DNA of 64,000 nucleotides from Saksenaea vasiformis B4078 (taxonomy: Eukaryota; Mucoromycota; Mucoromycetes; Mucorales; Saksenaeaceae). The translations under genes and the position numbers were made by a program. Location: positions 62,001-126,000 of the forward strand of contig JNDT01001794.1 of the NCBI GenBank assembly GCA_000697055.1, written 5' to 3'. Positions 11,605 through 23,931 of this stretch are shown one piece after another; position 1 is the first letter of the stretch; the number at the start of each line of letters is the position of its first letter. A model generated the notes under the pieces. The model made no database searches, had not been told where the DNA came from, and worked only from the letters and a program-made list of their open reading frames with translations.

Positions 11605-12210
11605 ATAACCATACTGTTTATTAAGCAAGCTCTTACGCTAATCTATATAAATTTTGCGTACATGAAGGGCTGAATTTGTGTTAAGAAAGGTGTCGACTTT
11701 GCGGTCCTTCATACGTAACTTGGCGGCAATTGATACTTCAATTTGGTCCCCGGTGAACGCGAAATTCATGTAGAGTAGCCCAGAAATGGATTCATGGTTA
11801 GTTAGTAAATGAATGTGCGTTTACTTAACCCTCGAGGGGTAAATGCTACACATTCATAGTAACACATCCGCAACATTTCCGTGAGGTGAGTAAGTGTGCC
11901 CGATGGATTCCAAGATCGAGCATTCGCTTATTTTTACGACCAGGAATCTAAACAATAGATCAAAAATGCTTCTGTGTAGTTAATCCTAGTACGCACCGTT
12001 GCCATTTTGTTGAGAAAGCAGAGCCGAAGAAAAAATAAAAAGGATTCATGCGTCCCCTTCAGTACTGTCATTTTGCACATACCGATTGGCACCTTAGGGT
12101 ACACGTTACAAACGAAGCACCACAATACGCCTTTGATTCGATGTAAAAGCATCTGCTTCTCCGCACAGAGGGTTAGTGCTACTCAACGCAAGATTGGTGT
12201 GGTGTCAATT
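11605..12210. repeat. Dispersed non-coding repeat, copy B
   Basis: It contains the CTATATAAATT...CATGAAG block (11635-11665), shared with 3387-3460, and a 150-bp block (12060-12210) that aligns with 7095-7235. The same order of blocks at several sites shows a common origin. No terminal repeats or frame were found. Confidence 0.55.
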
Positions 12211-13216
12211 CAAATAAATATTCCGAAATCCAGTGTTCTCGTTAGTTTTTGCTGCATATCATTGGCTATTGCTTTTTAGCATGTGAGTCAAGTGAACCTC
12301 GCATAACAATGATAAATCTCCGATAAACTGCTTGCCAATCTCCTCATGGATGCTACTTCTACAGCCATTGTGCCGCCATCTTAGTCAATCTTTCACAAAG
12401 AATTGAATTCGCCTATAAAGCACATGAGTTTCCCTACACTTTCAGTGGACGATAAAAAAGATCAGCAACTAAAGCAGGAGTACTTCACGACGTTTTATTC
12501 CGGTAAAACATTCATAGAATAATGTTCACCCATCTGCTTCTTTCCCCGTTGGCTGGGATATAACGATATGAGGTTTTGTCAGGCATTTGTCAATGCTTTA
12601 TCAAGCTTTGTCAGAAAATTTTTGGAAATCTCCGTCGAGGTAACAATGAACGCGCCGTTACGTACACAACAGAATACATTCCTGCCGAAAAGGCCGTAGT
12701 ACACTACTCTTTGTACCGTCTAGTATGCTCCATCAGAATAAAAACAGCACATACCTGCCTTTGCCGCAAGCATGAGTGGATCGCACAAAAGCAGTGTTGG
12801 ACATATGCAGTGGATCAATATGCATAATGATTAATAGCACGTTATCAATGGTTACCGTTATCTTGGAATTCTCGTCATAGCTCCTTAGACTTAATATAAA
12901 GACATAGATCTCTTAACGTATATTGGCAACGTCATTGAAAAAGACATCGTGTACGCACTGCAATTGAGCTCACTTTCCTAGAGCAGCTTGGAGAAGTCAT
13001 GTTCACCAATAGAGGCGAAAACCCTGTGATGTTCATCTTCCGCGATCCGTAGGAAAAGAACTTGAGGATTTTCATCCTCCAAGAAGTTTGCACAAATACC
13101 ACTGTATCCACATAATGACTATGCAGTCTGCGTTGCCTAGGATGAGCATGCTAATCATCCATAACATCACGTGTTGTGTACCTTTCGCTCGCGTTGGCGT
13201 CTGAGTGTTGGACTGT

Positions 13217-13246
13217 TTCGCGGGGTTAGCGCGTTCCTGACGCGTC
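13217..13246 (+). promoter_or_regulatory. MCB-type (ACGCGT) cell-cycle box upstream of RNR1
   Basis: A perfect ACGCGT lies at 13240-13245 with TTTCGCGG at 13217-13224, about 190-220 bp before the RNR1 start. MCB boxes bind MBF and drive G1/S expression of DNA-synthesis genes in fungi. The role here is inferred from motif and position. Confidence 0.55.
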
Positions 13247-13436
13247 CTTTTTTTTTTTTTTTTTCTCACTGAATAAAAACCCAAACAAGTCGTCTTCTAC
13301 TCTCTTCTTGTCCGTCTTATCGTCTTCGTTTCAAAACTTCGATTTATAAGACCTGGTTTCATCTGATACTGCGCCACAGCCAGCACGGAACACGCATTTA
13401 TAGACCTAACACAACAAGTTTCACGTTAACTCACTT

Positions 13437-16143
13437 ATGCCGATGTTTGTAATCAAGAGAGGTAAGTCGAATGCTTCACGTCTAAATGAGTTCCCAGCTA
13501 ATAGTAACCTTATTTAGATGGAAGACGTGAGCGAGTCGCTTTCGACAAGGTACAGTGAAGACGGCTAGAGGGAATAGCTAAATCATTAGTCATGTTAGAT
13601 CACTGCTAGAATCAACAAACTATGCTATGGTTTGGACATGAATTATGTCGATCCCGTTGCCATTACCCAGAAGGTAGGAAACCTTGACTGTTGCCTACTT
13701 ACGTCTAAACCACTGAAATGGTAGGTTATCTCTGGTGTCTACCAAGGTGTCACCACGGTTGAGTTGGATAACTTGGCTGCCGAAACGGCTGCCTATATGA
13801 CCACCACTCATCCTGACTATGCAATCCTTGCTGCTCGTATTGCCATTTCCAATTTGCACAAGGAAACTGAGAAGGTCTTCTCTAATGTCGTTGAAGCCTT
13901 GTACCGCTACATTAATCCCAAGACAAACAAACATTCGCCAATGATCTCGGATAAGACATATGACATTGTGATGAAGAATGCTGATCGTCTGAACTCGGCT
14001 ATCATCTATGACCGTGATTTTGGTTACAATTTCTTTGGCTTCAAGACACTGGAACGTTCCTATCTTTTGAAGATCAATAACAAGGTTGCCGAGAGACCAC
14101 AACATTTGATCATGCGTGTCGCCGTCGGTATCCATGGAGAAGACATCGATGCTGCTATTGAAACATATAACCTGATGTCCGAGCGTTACTTTACCCACGC
14201 AAGCCCCACACTCTTCAACGCTGGCACACCTCGGCCCCAGATGTCATCCTGCTTTTTGCTAACCATGAAGGAGGATTCCATCGAAGGTATCTACGAGACC
14301 CTCAAGTGCTGTGCCCAGATTTCCAAGACAGCTGGCGGTATTGGTCTAAATATCCATAACATTCGTGCGACTGGTTCGTACATTGCCGGTACCAACGGCT
14401 ACTCCAACGGTATCCTTCCCATGCTTCGTGTCTTCAACAACACAGCTCGTTACGTCGACCAAGGTGGAAACAAGCGTCCTGGCGCCTTTGCCATGTACTT
14501 GGAGCCTTGGCATCCGGATATCTTTACTTTCTTGGATTTGAGAAAGAACGTTGGCAAGGATGAAATCAGAGCTCGCGACTTGTTCTATGCTCTTTGGATT
14601 CCTGACTTGTTCATGAAACGTGTTGAGGCAAACGGCGACTGGAGTTTGTTCTGCCCTAGCGAAGCACCCGGTTTGCAGGATGTCTGGGGAGACGAGTTCG
14701 AGGTACGTAGAAAAAGGGGAAAAGGGAAAGGGAGACAGAGACTAACATGCTTCTGGGGTACAGGAACTGTACACACGCTATGAACGTGAGGGCCGAGCCC
14801 GTCAGACAATCAAGGCTCAGAAGCTGTGGTATGCCGTTCTTGAAGCTCAGACGGAAACCGGAAACCCTTTCATGTTGTACAAGGATGCATGCAACCGCAA
14901 ATCGAACCAACAAAACCTGGGAACAATCAAATGCAGTAACTTGTGTACAGAGATCGTCCAGTACTCCAGCCCAGATGAAGTGGCTGTCTGCAACTTGGCC
15001 AGTATCGCTCTTCCTTCATATGTCATTAATCGTGAAAAATTTGACTTCCAGAAACTCCATGATGTAAGGCTGGGAATAAGGAGAAAATCTTTGGACATGT
15101 GCTAATGTGTTATGCAGGTGACCAAAGTGATTGCCAAGAATTTGAACAAAATCATTGATGTGAACTACTATCCTGTTCCTGAGGCGGAGAGATCAAACAA
15201 ACGCCACCGCCCTATTGGTCTTGGTATCCAGGGTTTGGCTGATACATTCATGTTGATGCGTTATCCGTTTGACTCTCCTGAGGCCCGAAGACTTAACATT
15301 CAAATCTTCGAAACGATTTACCACGCTGCTTTGGAAGCATCTGCTGAGCTTGCTATGGTGGAGGGTCCTTACGAGACCTATGAGGGCAGCCCTGTGTCGA
15401 AAGGCATTTTGCAGTATGATATGTGGAATGTCACACCGACTGATCTCTGGGACTGGGCTGAACTAAAGGAAAAGATTGCCAAACATGGTGTCCGTAACTC
15501 ATTGCTTGTTGCTCCTATGCCTACTGCTTCTACCTCCCAAATGCTTGGTTTCAACGAATGCTTTGAGCCCTACACGTCCAACCTCTACACGCGTCGAGTG
15601 CTTGCAGGTGAATTCCAGATTGTCAACCCATGGTTACTCAAGGATCTCGTGGAAATGGGTCTCTGGAACGATGATGTCAAAAACATGATCATGTCCGACA
15701 GTGGTTCTATCCAAAACATCCCCTCCATTCCCCCGAAGATCAAGGCATTGTACAAGACAGTGTGGGAAATTGCACAGCGTACCATCATCGATATGGCGGC
15801 AGATCGCGGTGCATATATCGATCAGAGTCAGAGTTTGAATATATTTATTGGAGAACCCAACTTTGGAAAATTGACCAGCATGCACTTTTACGGTTGGAAG
15901 AAGGGACTCAAGACAGGCATGTATTACCTTCGTACACGTCCTGCCGTTGACGCCATCAAGGTAAAAAAAAAAAAGAGAGAAAGAAGATAGGGGAAGTAGC
16001 ATCATGGCTCATTTTTTTTACAGTTCACTGTGGATCAGCTGTCTTTGCAAGAATACCGTAAGAAGACTTCACAAGAAGAAAATGAGGCTGCTATGATGTG
16101 TTCTCTCGATAACAAGGACGCCTGTGTCAGCTGTAGCGGTTAA
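13437..16143 (+). CDS. RNR1: Ribonucleoside-diphosphate reductase large subunit (class I)
   Basis: The enzyme reduces NDPs to dNDPs with the small subunit and supplies DNA precursors. Exons: 13437-13461, 13518-13549, 13599-13673, 13725-14702, 14764-15063, 15118-15960, 16024-16143. All junctions are GT-AG and in phase, giving 790 residues, close to the metazoan length. The N-terminal ATP-cone begins [12 protein letters not shown]. Visible active-site features are the redox Cys of PQMSSCFLL, the N-x-C-x-E set in KCSNLCTE, and a C-terminal thiol pair in CVSCSG that would shuttle electrons from thioredoxin. The first three exons are tiny, so a start at 13764 would lose the whole ATP-cone allosteric site. 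The MCB box upstream suggests S-phase induction. No defect is seen. Confidence 0.97.
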
Positions 16144-16343
16144 GGAAGTCTTACCTATTGACTCACTTTTTTCACCCCTTCTCGTCGTAACTTGTTTTCA
16201 TCAGCATCCTTTTCACTCAACTCACTTTCACTCTCACACTCTGTTTTTAACTCATGCCTCTACCAATTTAAATAAACCAACTCTCTTACATTGATGTCAT
16301 ATCGGGTATCTATGAAAAAAGGGTATACAGGATGCTATTTCTT

Positions 16344-17615
16344 TTACTTTTTCAATGGTTTTGTTGGCTTCTTTGGTGTCGGTTCGACTTTAGGAGCCAC
16401 ACTGATAGCTGGCATTGTCTTTCGCCGTTCTTTCTTTAATGCGTCTGCTGCTGTACCTGCACTATTTGGTTTTGGGCGTAGACGACCATTGATGCGCATC
16501 GATTCTGCCAATGCTTTCCTTTTTTTCTCTTCCAATTCTTGCTGTTGTTGTTTTGCTCGTTCTGCTCTTGCTCTTACGGTTGCTGTTTGGCCAGGTCGGT
16601 AAGTAGAAGCGGAGCGGACGGTGGAAGTTGATTTAGGTTCGGCGGTGATTACGGTCGTTGCAGCTCGTCTGGGTGGCGCTGCATGTTTTGATGGGGGAGA
16701 GGGGGGTGAAGGTGCCTTGGTTGCCACAGGCGAATCACAAACGGGTGCTGAGATGTATTTCTCAGTCATTTAGGATAAAGAAAAAAAAAAAGAAGGCATT
16801 TGTTTGTACCTGACATGCGTCGCGCAGCTTTGTTTTCCGCTATGGTTTGTTGAACCAGACTTTTACGACTTCCTTTTTTCGCAACTGATTTTTCGACGGC
16901 AGCGACAGGCTTTTCCAGGAAGGAGCGCAAATCGGGAATCACGTTATTATGGATAGTAGTTGCTCTCCTTGTAGGTCTTTCTGGTGCCGTATTTTCCCCT
17001 TGACAAAAAATCGTCAGTAAAAGGCTCTTTCTTTTTTATAAGTGTACGTACATGGGATCCAGGTAGCAACGGGTGCTCGTCTCGAAATGTCTTGTTCTTG
17101 TTCTTCTTCTTTTCTCTCCTCCGTCTTCGGTTTGGCAGGTCGTTTAGGTTCCGGAGGTTCAAATTCTTTATGTCCCCACCATTCGGGAAATGTCCACGGA
17201 ATGCCGTTGGACACGGCGGGGTTATCTTCTTTGCGGTCATCCTTCTCTTCTACAGTTGTAGTTGTCGTAGAGTCGGTGAGATGGGCGACGCCTTCGTCGA
17301 CATGGTCATCCTTGCTTATCGGAGGCGTCGGGACCTAACATCTCCATATTCGCCGTAAGCTGGTGTCGGAGAGCCTCAAAAAGAGAGAGACAGATACACT
17401 ACCTGGAGTTTTTTGGAGTCTTCTTCATCGTCTATTATGTTGCCAGCTCCTTTCTGTAGCAATTCCTCGGACATGGCAGCAATGCGTGCCCGATCGTTGG
17501 AATATAGTACGGCGAAGCAAATCAACTCGCGAAGTAAGTTGAAGACATCCGTCGGAGGGTGTTTGTTTAAAAATGCATGTACATAAGGTGGTAATGTCGA
17601 TAGAAAGGAATCCAT
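16344..17615 (-). CDS. Four-exon protein of unknown function, charged and Pro-rich
   Basis: Exons on the - strand are 17615-17403, 17334-17052, 16998-16810 and 16747-16344; splice phases agree and give about 362 residues. The first exon, 71 residues from MDSFLSTLPPYVHAFLNKHP, is a helical domain with a conserved-looking NLLRELICFAVLYSNDRAR core and is the only clearly folded part. Exon 2 has an acidic/Thr-rich linker and a WTFPEWWGHKEFEPPEPK segment followed by a Glu/Lys coiled-coil-like run. Exon 4 ends in a Gln/Glu/Lys helix and a basic Pro/Lys tail. The start is the first ATG of the divergent pair. It shares a 142-bp intergenic region with the gamma-SNAP gene. I do not recognise the family; a cytoskeletal or regulatory scaffold is possible. 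Confidence 0.75.
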
Positions 17616-17757
17616 GTCAAAATCACGGAAAAAAATATTCAGAAGAGCCGTACCCCGAGGATCAGAACACGAGGCTGAGAAATACTCAAATTCATTATCA
17701 CGTCACTTTCCCTTATTGAATTTTTACTACTCTTTTACTTGAACATTTTCATTGCTC
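17616..17757. promoter_or_regulatory. Divergent promoter between the unknown gene and gamma-SNAP
   Basis: Only 142 bp separate the two opposite start codons, so the core promoters must share this stretch. No specific binding site was recognised. Confidence 0.5.
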
Positions 17758-19281
17758 ATGGAGGCTCAACGCATTCGAGAAGGCGTCAAACTGATGCAAG
17801 AGGGAGACAAGGCGTATGTCCTTGGTTTCTTTGTCGTTTCTATCTCACGTTTGGTATGCATGTCTGTAGCTCATCCAAAGGTCTCTTTCGAAAGCCCGAC
17901 TGGGATATAGCCTCTGGCTGCTATGAACGTGCAGGTAAATTTTGCTTTAACGCTGCATGAAAGTTTATCTATCTCGGCAAACGGTTAGCTGTTTCGTTCA
18001 AGATTGCAAAATCCTACGACCAGGCTGTCCAAGCTTATGCAAAAGCCTCCGAAGCCTTGTTTAAAGCCGATGCGTACGTTTGTAAAGCTGTCAGCAAATC
18101 CTGGGGAAAAAAGAAAAAAGTAGTACTGATCATGTGTTCTGCAGCATTCATCTTGCAGGAAAGGCAATGGAAAATGCTGCTCTTGTGCTAGCGCAAAACC
18201 TCAATCAACCTCAACGAGCGGCGGAAGCTTATCAACGTGCAAGCGACCTATTTATGACACAGGGCAGCATAGACCGAGCTGCCGAGCAGTTGGAAAAAGC
18301 AGGAAGGTAATATTTACACAGGATGCAACCACGCCGAAAAACTAAATTCTAACCACTTTAGAACCATGGAAAATACGGATATCAATGCAGCTATTGAGAT
18401 GTACAGCGCCGCATGTGAATTATACGAACAAGAAGATCGTGGACGTTTTGCTATTGATATCTTCAAAAAAGCCATTTCATTGCTTATTAAAAGCAAAAAG
18501 TACGTGTCTCTTCATCTCGGAATGGAGTTCTTTTTTCTTTTCTTTTCTTATTACTGACATCTCGTGGGCAGATACGAAAAGGCTGTGGATATGTTACATC
18601 GACAATCACAGACTCTTCAGAAATTAACCAGCCGATCGCATCTATACAAGGCCAACTTGAGTATCATGATTGTTTTGTTCGCTATTGGCGACGAGGTTGA
18701 AGCTGGCAAGCAGTTTAACAGCATGTGCAGGTATGCAAAATTTCTTTCTTTTTTTGGTCTTCCATTTCACAGCCAAGCTTATTGCATGACGGTGCAGCGA
18801 TCCCGGATTTACGCAGAGTGAGGAAGCAGAAATTTGTCAATGCTTGCTGCAAGCATACAATGAAGGGGATCAGGAGTTATTGGAAGCTACAGTGCGTCGG
18901 CAGCATGTGTCCTTTTTGGACAATGAAGTAGCCAAACTTGCTCGAACACTCACTGTGCCTGGTGAAGTCCTTTCTGGTGGTCATCATCATCAGCAAGCTT
19001 CTTATACCCATGACCGTATTCAACCTTCCCCTCGACCTCATCAAGCTCCCCGAACCAATGATATTCATGGCATGTCCCCTGCCCAGGTGCGAGCAGAACT
19101 ATATAAGCGACCCGCGGGACAAGAGGCTCGTGGTAATCAAGACAAGGAAGAATCTTGTAGAGAGGCTTTGGGGCAATTATCGATTGATAAGCAGCCAGAA
19201 TCACGATCCCAGCCAGCTCCGTCACATCCACCACAGGGGCACCATGTGGAAGAAGAAGAGGATGAAGACGATCTTCGTTAG
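17758..19281 (+). CDS. NAPG: Gamma-SNAP (soluble NSF attachment protein gamma)
   Basis: SNAPs recruit the AAA ATPase NSF/Sec18 to SNARE complexes for disassembly after membrane fusion. Exons: 17758-17813, 17870-17934, 17989-18073, 18145-18306, 18362-18499, 18572-18730, 18798-19281, in phase throughout, about 382 residues. The N-terminal 280 residues are TPR-like helical hairpins; gamma-type features include KPDWDIASGCYERA, SYDQAVQAYAKASEAL, QGSIDRAAEQLEKAG and FAIDIFKKAISLLIKSKKYEKAVDML. The C-terminal 100 residues are a fungal extension rich in His, Gln and Pro, ending in an acidic EEEEDEDDLR. The animal protein is about 312 residues, so the excess is this tail. The chitin synthase gene follows 171 bp downstream on the same strand. 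Confidence 0.92.
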
Positions 19282-19452
19282 TTTGATAAAAATCATTAGA
19301 TTACGCACAGACCAATCATGCTCTGGATTCCTAAAATAATGGTCGGATTTTAAGTCAAAAAAAAAAAAAGGAAAAGAAAAAGAAAAAATTGAAATATGTG
19401 CACCTCGCTTTCTCTCTTTTTTTTTGGGGGACCAGTTAATTCCTCCTTTCAC

Positions 19453-22441
19453 ATGAATCAGGAAGCTAGTCCATCATCTCGACTTGTCTCACCTAAAGTA
19501 TTTCCTACTACCGTTTGCACAGGTAACTGTGAGGTTGCACGGTACTCGGCACCTAACCTTCAGAAAACGATACAACCTACACCACAACGCGAACGAACCT
19601 CGGCCATTCATTCACAGTCTGCCTTCTATCGCTTTCCACCCATGTTACAACAGCAGCCTCGACTTTGTCAACCTTATTATCCAGCTTCATGTATCACAAG
19701 TCCAGAACTTGAACGTTCCTATCCTCCGTATTATCGCCCTAATGAACCTGCTGCCGTAAAACATGCCGCGACAGGAACGAGTTCCCCTCATGCACATTAT
19801 CCAAACACAATTCATGCTCTACCAACCTGTCTCCATTGTCATCATTATCTTTCGAATTCACATAGGATGCATCCACAGCGAATACCTGTCGCAACAATGG
19901 AAACAAACCGTAAAACGAAAAAGATTGTGCTTTTCCGTGGTAACTTGGTACTGGATTGCCCTGTACCTACACGTCTATTGGATGCAAGTGCACGGAAAGA
20001 TAAGGAATTTTGTCAGATGCGGTATTCGGCCGTAACATGCGATCCAGATGATTTTGAAAAAAGTGGTTATACGTTGCGACCTCAATTGATGAATCGTCAA
20101 ACCGAACTATTTATCGTGATGACCATGTATAACGTAAGAATAAGAAAGGAAGAGAAACAAAGACGATTCGACTTTTTGTTCTAGGAAGATGAGGTTCTCT
20201 TCTGCCGGACAATGCATGGCGTTATGAAAAACGTCGCTCACTTATGTTCCCGATCACGATCGGCGATGTGGGATGCTGAGGGTTGGAAAAAAGTGGTAGT
20301 ATGTGTTGTTGCCGATGGACGCAAGAAATGCGATCCCAGGGTGCTGGATGTCTTGACGACAATGGGTGTTTATCAAGAAGGAATTGCCAAAAATATGGTG
20401 GATAACAAGCCCGTGCAGGCCCATCTTTACGAGGTATATTACGTAAAACAAACTGTTTACTTAGTTACCAAAGCTAGTACACTACACAACTCTCTGTCGA
20501 TTCCGATCTTAAAGTCAAGGGTGCAGATCGAGGCATTGTGCCAGTGCAAATCTTGTTTTGTCTTAAGGAACAGAATGCAAAAAAGATTAATTCTCATCGT
20601 TGGTTTTTTAATGCGTTTGGGCCGGTGTTACAACCCAACATTTGTGTGCTGCTGGATGTCGGGACACGACCGGGAAACACGTCAATCTACCACCTTTGGA
20701 AAGCATTTGACACAAATCGCAACGTCGGTGGTGCTTGTGGTGAGATATGTGTAATGAAAGGCACGGCTTGCGTCGATCTGTTGAATCCCCTGGTGGCTGC
20801 TCAGAATTTTGAGTACAAAATGTCCAACATCCTAGACAAGCCCTTTGAATCTGTTTTTGGATACATTAGTGTCTTACCTGGCGCATTCTCCGCCTATCGT
20901 TATGCGGCGCTGCAGAACAACTGCAATGGACAGGGACCATTGCAAAAGTACTTTATGGGGGAGCATCAAGACGGTAACTGTACAGATATCTTTGGCGCAA
21001 ACATGTACTTAGCAGAGGACCGTATTCTGTGTTTTGAACTTCTTGCAAAGAAACATCAACGGTGGATTCTTCGATATGTTCAATCTGCCTTTGGTGAAAC
21101 GGACTGCCCTGACCAGCTGCCTGAATTTATCTCACAACGCCGGCGTTGGTTAAATGGGAGTTTCTTTGCAGCTGTTTACTCCCTCTGGCACTATCCACGG
21201 ATATGGAGTACCGATCACAGCGCTGGAAGGAAACTAATGCTCAGCATCGAATTTTTCTTTAACTTCTTCAATCTGATTTTGAGCTGGTTTGGAATGGTAA
21301 CTGACTAACCCCTGGCTTCTCGTTTTCTTTCCTTAACCTCTCATGCTAGGCCAATTTTTATCTTACGTTTTATTTTGTGAATGCATCATTGGCAGAACCT
21401 GATATTGATCCATTTGGTGATGGATGGGGATACCGCGTTTTCCAGTCTTTGCGTTACCTCTATGTCTTTTTATTTATTGTTTCCTTCATCTGTTCTCTTG
21501 GTAATCGACCTCAAGGGTAAGTACGAGACACAATGCTACAAAAAATTGACTTGAAAAGATCGAAATGGATGTTTGTCGTCTCGGTCATGGCTTACGCCAT
21601 GATCATGGGCTATACGGTGTTTGCTGGAATATGGTTATCGTACAAAGGTATCCTTCAAGGTGCCATGTCCGAAGGTTGGAACAACCACAATATGATGAGT
21701 CATTTTGTGATCCTGATGAATCAGCCCGAATTTCGTAATGTCATCATCTCGATGGTATCCACTTATGGCCTCTACATCTTTTCAAGCCTTTTGTACCTCG
21801 ATCCCTGGCATATGATTACCAGTTTTTGTCAGTACCTTCTGCTTCTCCCAACTTACGTCAATATACTGAACGTCTATGCCTTTTGCAACACGCATGATGT
21901 AAGGTATGCAGGACAATGAAAAATTGCCTTTTCTCTTTACATTTCTCCTAGTTGGGGAACAAAGGGAGATAACACGTTGCAGATGGATCTCGGCGTAGCC
22001 AACAAAGCAAGGAGTATAGAGGGAGGTGTTGAAGCCGTCGAGGTTGAATTAGCAGATGAGATTGGATTAATTGATCGATCCTATGACGATGCAATTGAGC
22101 GTTTACAAAGTAAACCGGATATAATGAAGCAGGTTGGAGTAAAAGGAAAAAAATCATGCCTTTTTGACTTATGCAAGCAACTTTAGAGCCGCCCTCCGAA
22201 AACCAAACAAGAAGATTATTACAAAGGATTTCGCACACGTTTAGTTCTGACATGGATCGGATGCAACGCACTGCTTATCCTTTTCGTAACAAGTAGCACC
22301 TTCCAATCTTTAGTACAGCAGAAGGAAGCGTCTGCAGCTGTAGGAAGTGCCTATACCGGATTTATACTTTGGACAGTAACAGCTACTGCTGCTTTTCGAT
22401 TTTTTGGGAGTCTTGCCTATTTGGTCTCACGATGCATGTAA
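19453..22441 (+). CDS. Chitin synthase, division 1 (class I-III type)
   Basis: This plasma-membrane glycosyltransferase polymerises UDP-GlcNAc into cell-wall chitin. Exons: 19453-20133, 20185-20433, 20478-21296, 21350-21516, 21559-21903, 21952-22132, 22187-22441; phases agree, about 898 residues. The first 160 residues are Pro/Tyr/His-rich and disordered. A Chs N-terminal domain follows ([20 protein letters not shown]...[15 protein letters not shown]), then the GT2 catalytic core with [17 protein letters not shown] and the hallmark [10 protein letters not shown]-terminal hydrophobic segments ([51 protein letters not shown] and others) form the translocation channel. An upstream in-frame ATG (19396) sits in T-rich sequence and was rejected as start. 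The exact class cannot be fixed by eye. Confidence 0.95.
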
Positions 22442-23565
22442 CCTGTTGGTGTATGAAAAATAGATAAAAAGAACATTTTTCGTCCAATGATAATTGCTTG
22501 AACACATAAACGATGGTTGCTGGGACAATCAAATTCATTGCTTTGAGCTGGTTCCTGTGATAGGTACTGGATTTTTCCTAATGAATTGCGCTTGACATTT
22601 TTGATCCTGGCGTACACGAATTTCCATTTGGCGTTGCTCAAATTTTCATCTTCGCTGAATGTGTTTCATGCCGCACTTTATGCATGGCGTTCCATCAGTT
22701 TCACTTTGCAGTGATGCGCATATCACTTTGGCACCCCACTACTTAAACAGTGGCGCGAGAAGTAAATCAAATCAGTATCTTGGTTGATCATGGTAACAAA
22801 AGCTACAATTTCTACTCTTCTAAGAGGCATCTTGGGAAAAAGGTAACGAGTGATTTATCCGCCGTTTACCATTGTCGACTGATGGATGTGATGTGGCGAA
22901 AGAAGTTTTCATACAACGGTATTATTTCGCCTCCGACCAGATATACAATTCATGAAAGTGAGAGCCTTTGATCTTCAGCAAACACGAGTCATGCATAGCT
23001 AATACCAACTTACTTCAGGGCTTCCCTTCTTGCTTTTGATAGATCTAAGTTGATAGTTGAGACAGAGAGCATATCGAACCATTCTCCCAGTGACGCTGGA
23101 TTCATTTGACATGCTATCGGATTGCGTTTAGCGAGGGATTCGAATGGGAGTTGGCGCTTAAACTACAAAAAAACACAGGAAGGATAAGGATGATACTTCG
23201 CTACTTCAACCAAAGAATAATCCACTTACTGATTGGCACCCAGGTCGGAAAACCATGTTTCTAACTTCTTCGGAGATAGCCTCTTCTGCTGGAGGTTCAG
23301 GGAGGGAACGAAGCGACCCGTTTCGGGGAGTAACGATATATTAAAAATTATACCTTATGTCAACTTCTAGACATCTAAGTAGCACGACGATGGTCTGTGT
23401 TGATGTATTGTTTGGTAAGGGCAAGGGCGTTTACCTCAGAAACAATGAGAAAATAAGAAAAATACGGCAAAGACTTTCATCAGTACAATGTCGGTGGCAA
23501 CTTATACTACTGACCTTTTCTTGCTCATGCATGTCTTGTGTTGAATAATGTCACTGGTAGAGCTT
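22442..23565. other. Intergenic, no recognised feature
   Basis: Only short frames are present, such as 22750-22971, without motifs. Nothing supports a gene. Confidence 0.45.
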
Positions 23566-23880
23566 CGCGGGAGTCACGCGCGTTGAAGCGGATGGCATCT
23601 CCATCAATCTGGGGGAGCACAAGGCATGTACCCAGAGCTAGCAGAAGGGGACCTTTCGTACAAGCAACAATCTGTTGAAGAAGGGTGCAGCACGCCAGGT
23701 TCTCTACCACAAGAAAGCCTTCACGGGAGCCACGCACGTTGAAGCGGATGGCATCTCCATCAATCTGGGAGGAGCACGAGGCATGTACCCAGAGCTAGCA
23801 GAAGGTGACCTTTCGTACAAGCAACAATCTGTTGAAGAAGGGTGCGGCACGCCAGGTTGCTTTCTTGTTGTGACATTGAT
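23566..23880. repeat. 156-bp direct tandem duplication
   Basis: Two near-identical units, from about 23570 and 23726, share GAAGCGGATGGCATCTCC, the stretch around GTACCCAGAGCTAGCAGAAG and the AACAATCTGTTGAAGAAGGG end; the offset is 156 bp. The second unit is open (DGISINLGGARGMYPELAEG); the first differs by small indels that break the frame. Such high identity implies a recent duplication. It lies just upstream of the decayed gene at 23932 and may be part of its former 5' region. Confidence 0.8.
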
Positions 23881-23931
23881 CGGACAATTGCTAGTTAGGA
23901 AATCCAGTCTACGTGGGGCGGGAAGCTGAAA

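Larger units (their letters stand above)
11118..13436. other. Long intergenic region upstream of RNR1
   Basis: No coding region is supported. It holds copy B of the dispersed repeat (11605-12210) and, at the right end, the RNR1 promoter with an MCB box at 13240-13245 followed by a T-run. The remainder shows nothing I recognise. Confidence 0.5.

Noticed and set aside
13695..14198. 167-codon - strand ORF
   Set aside because: It is antisense to RNR1 exon 4, which is certain.
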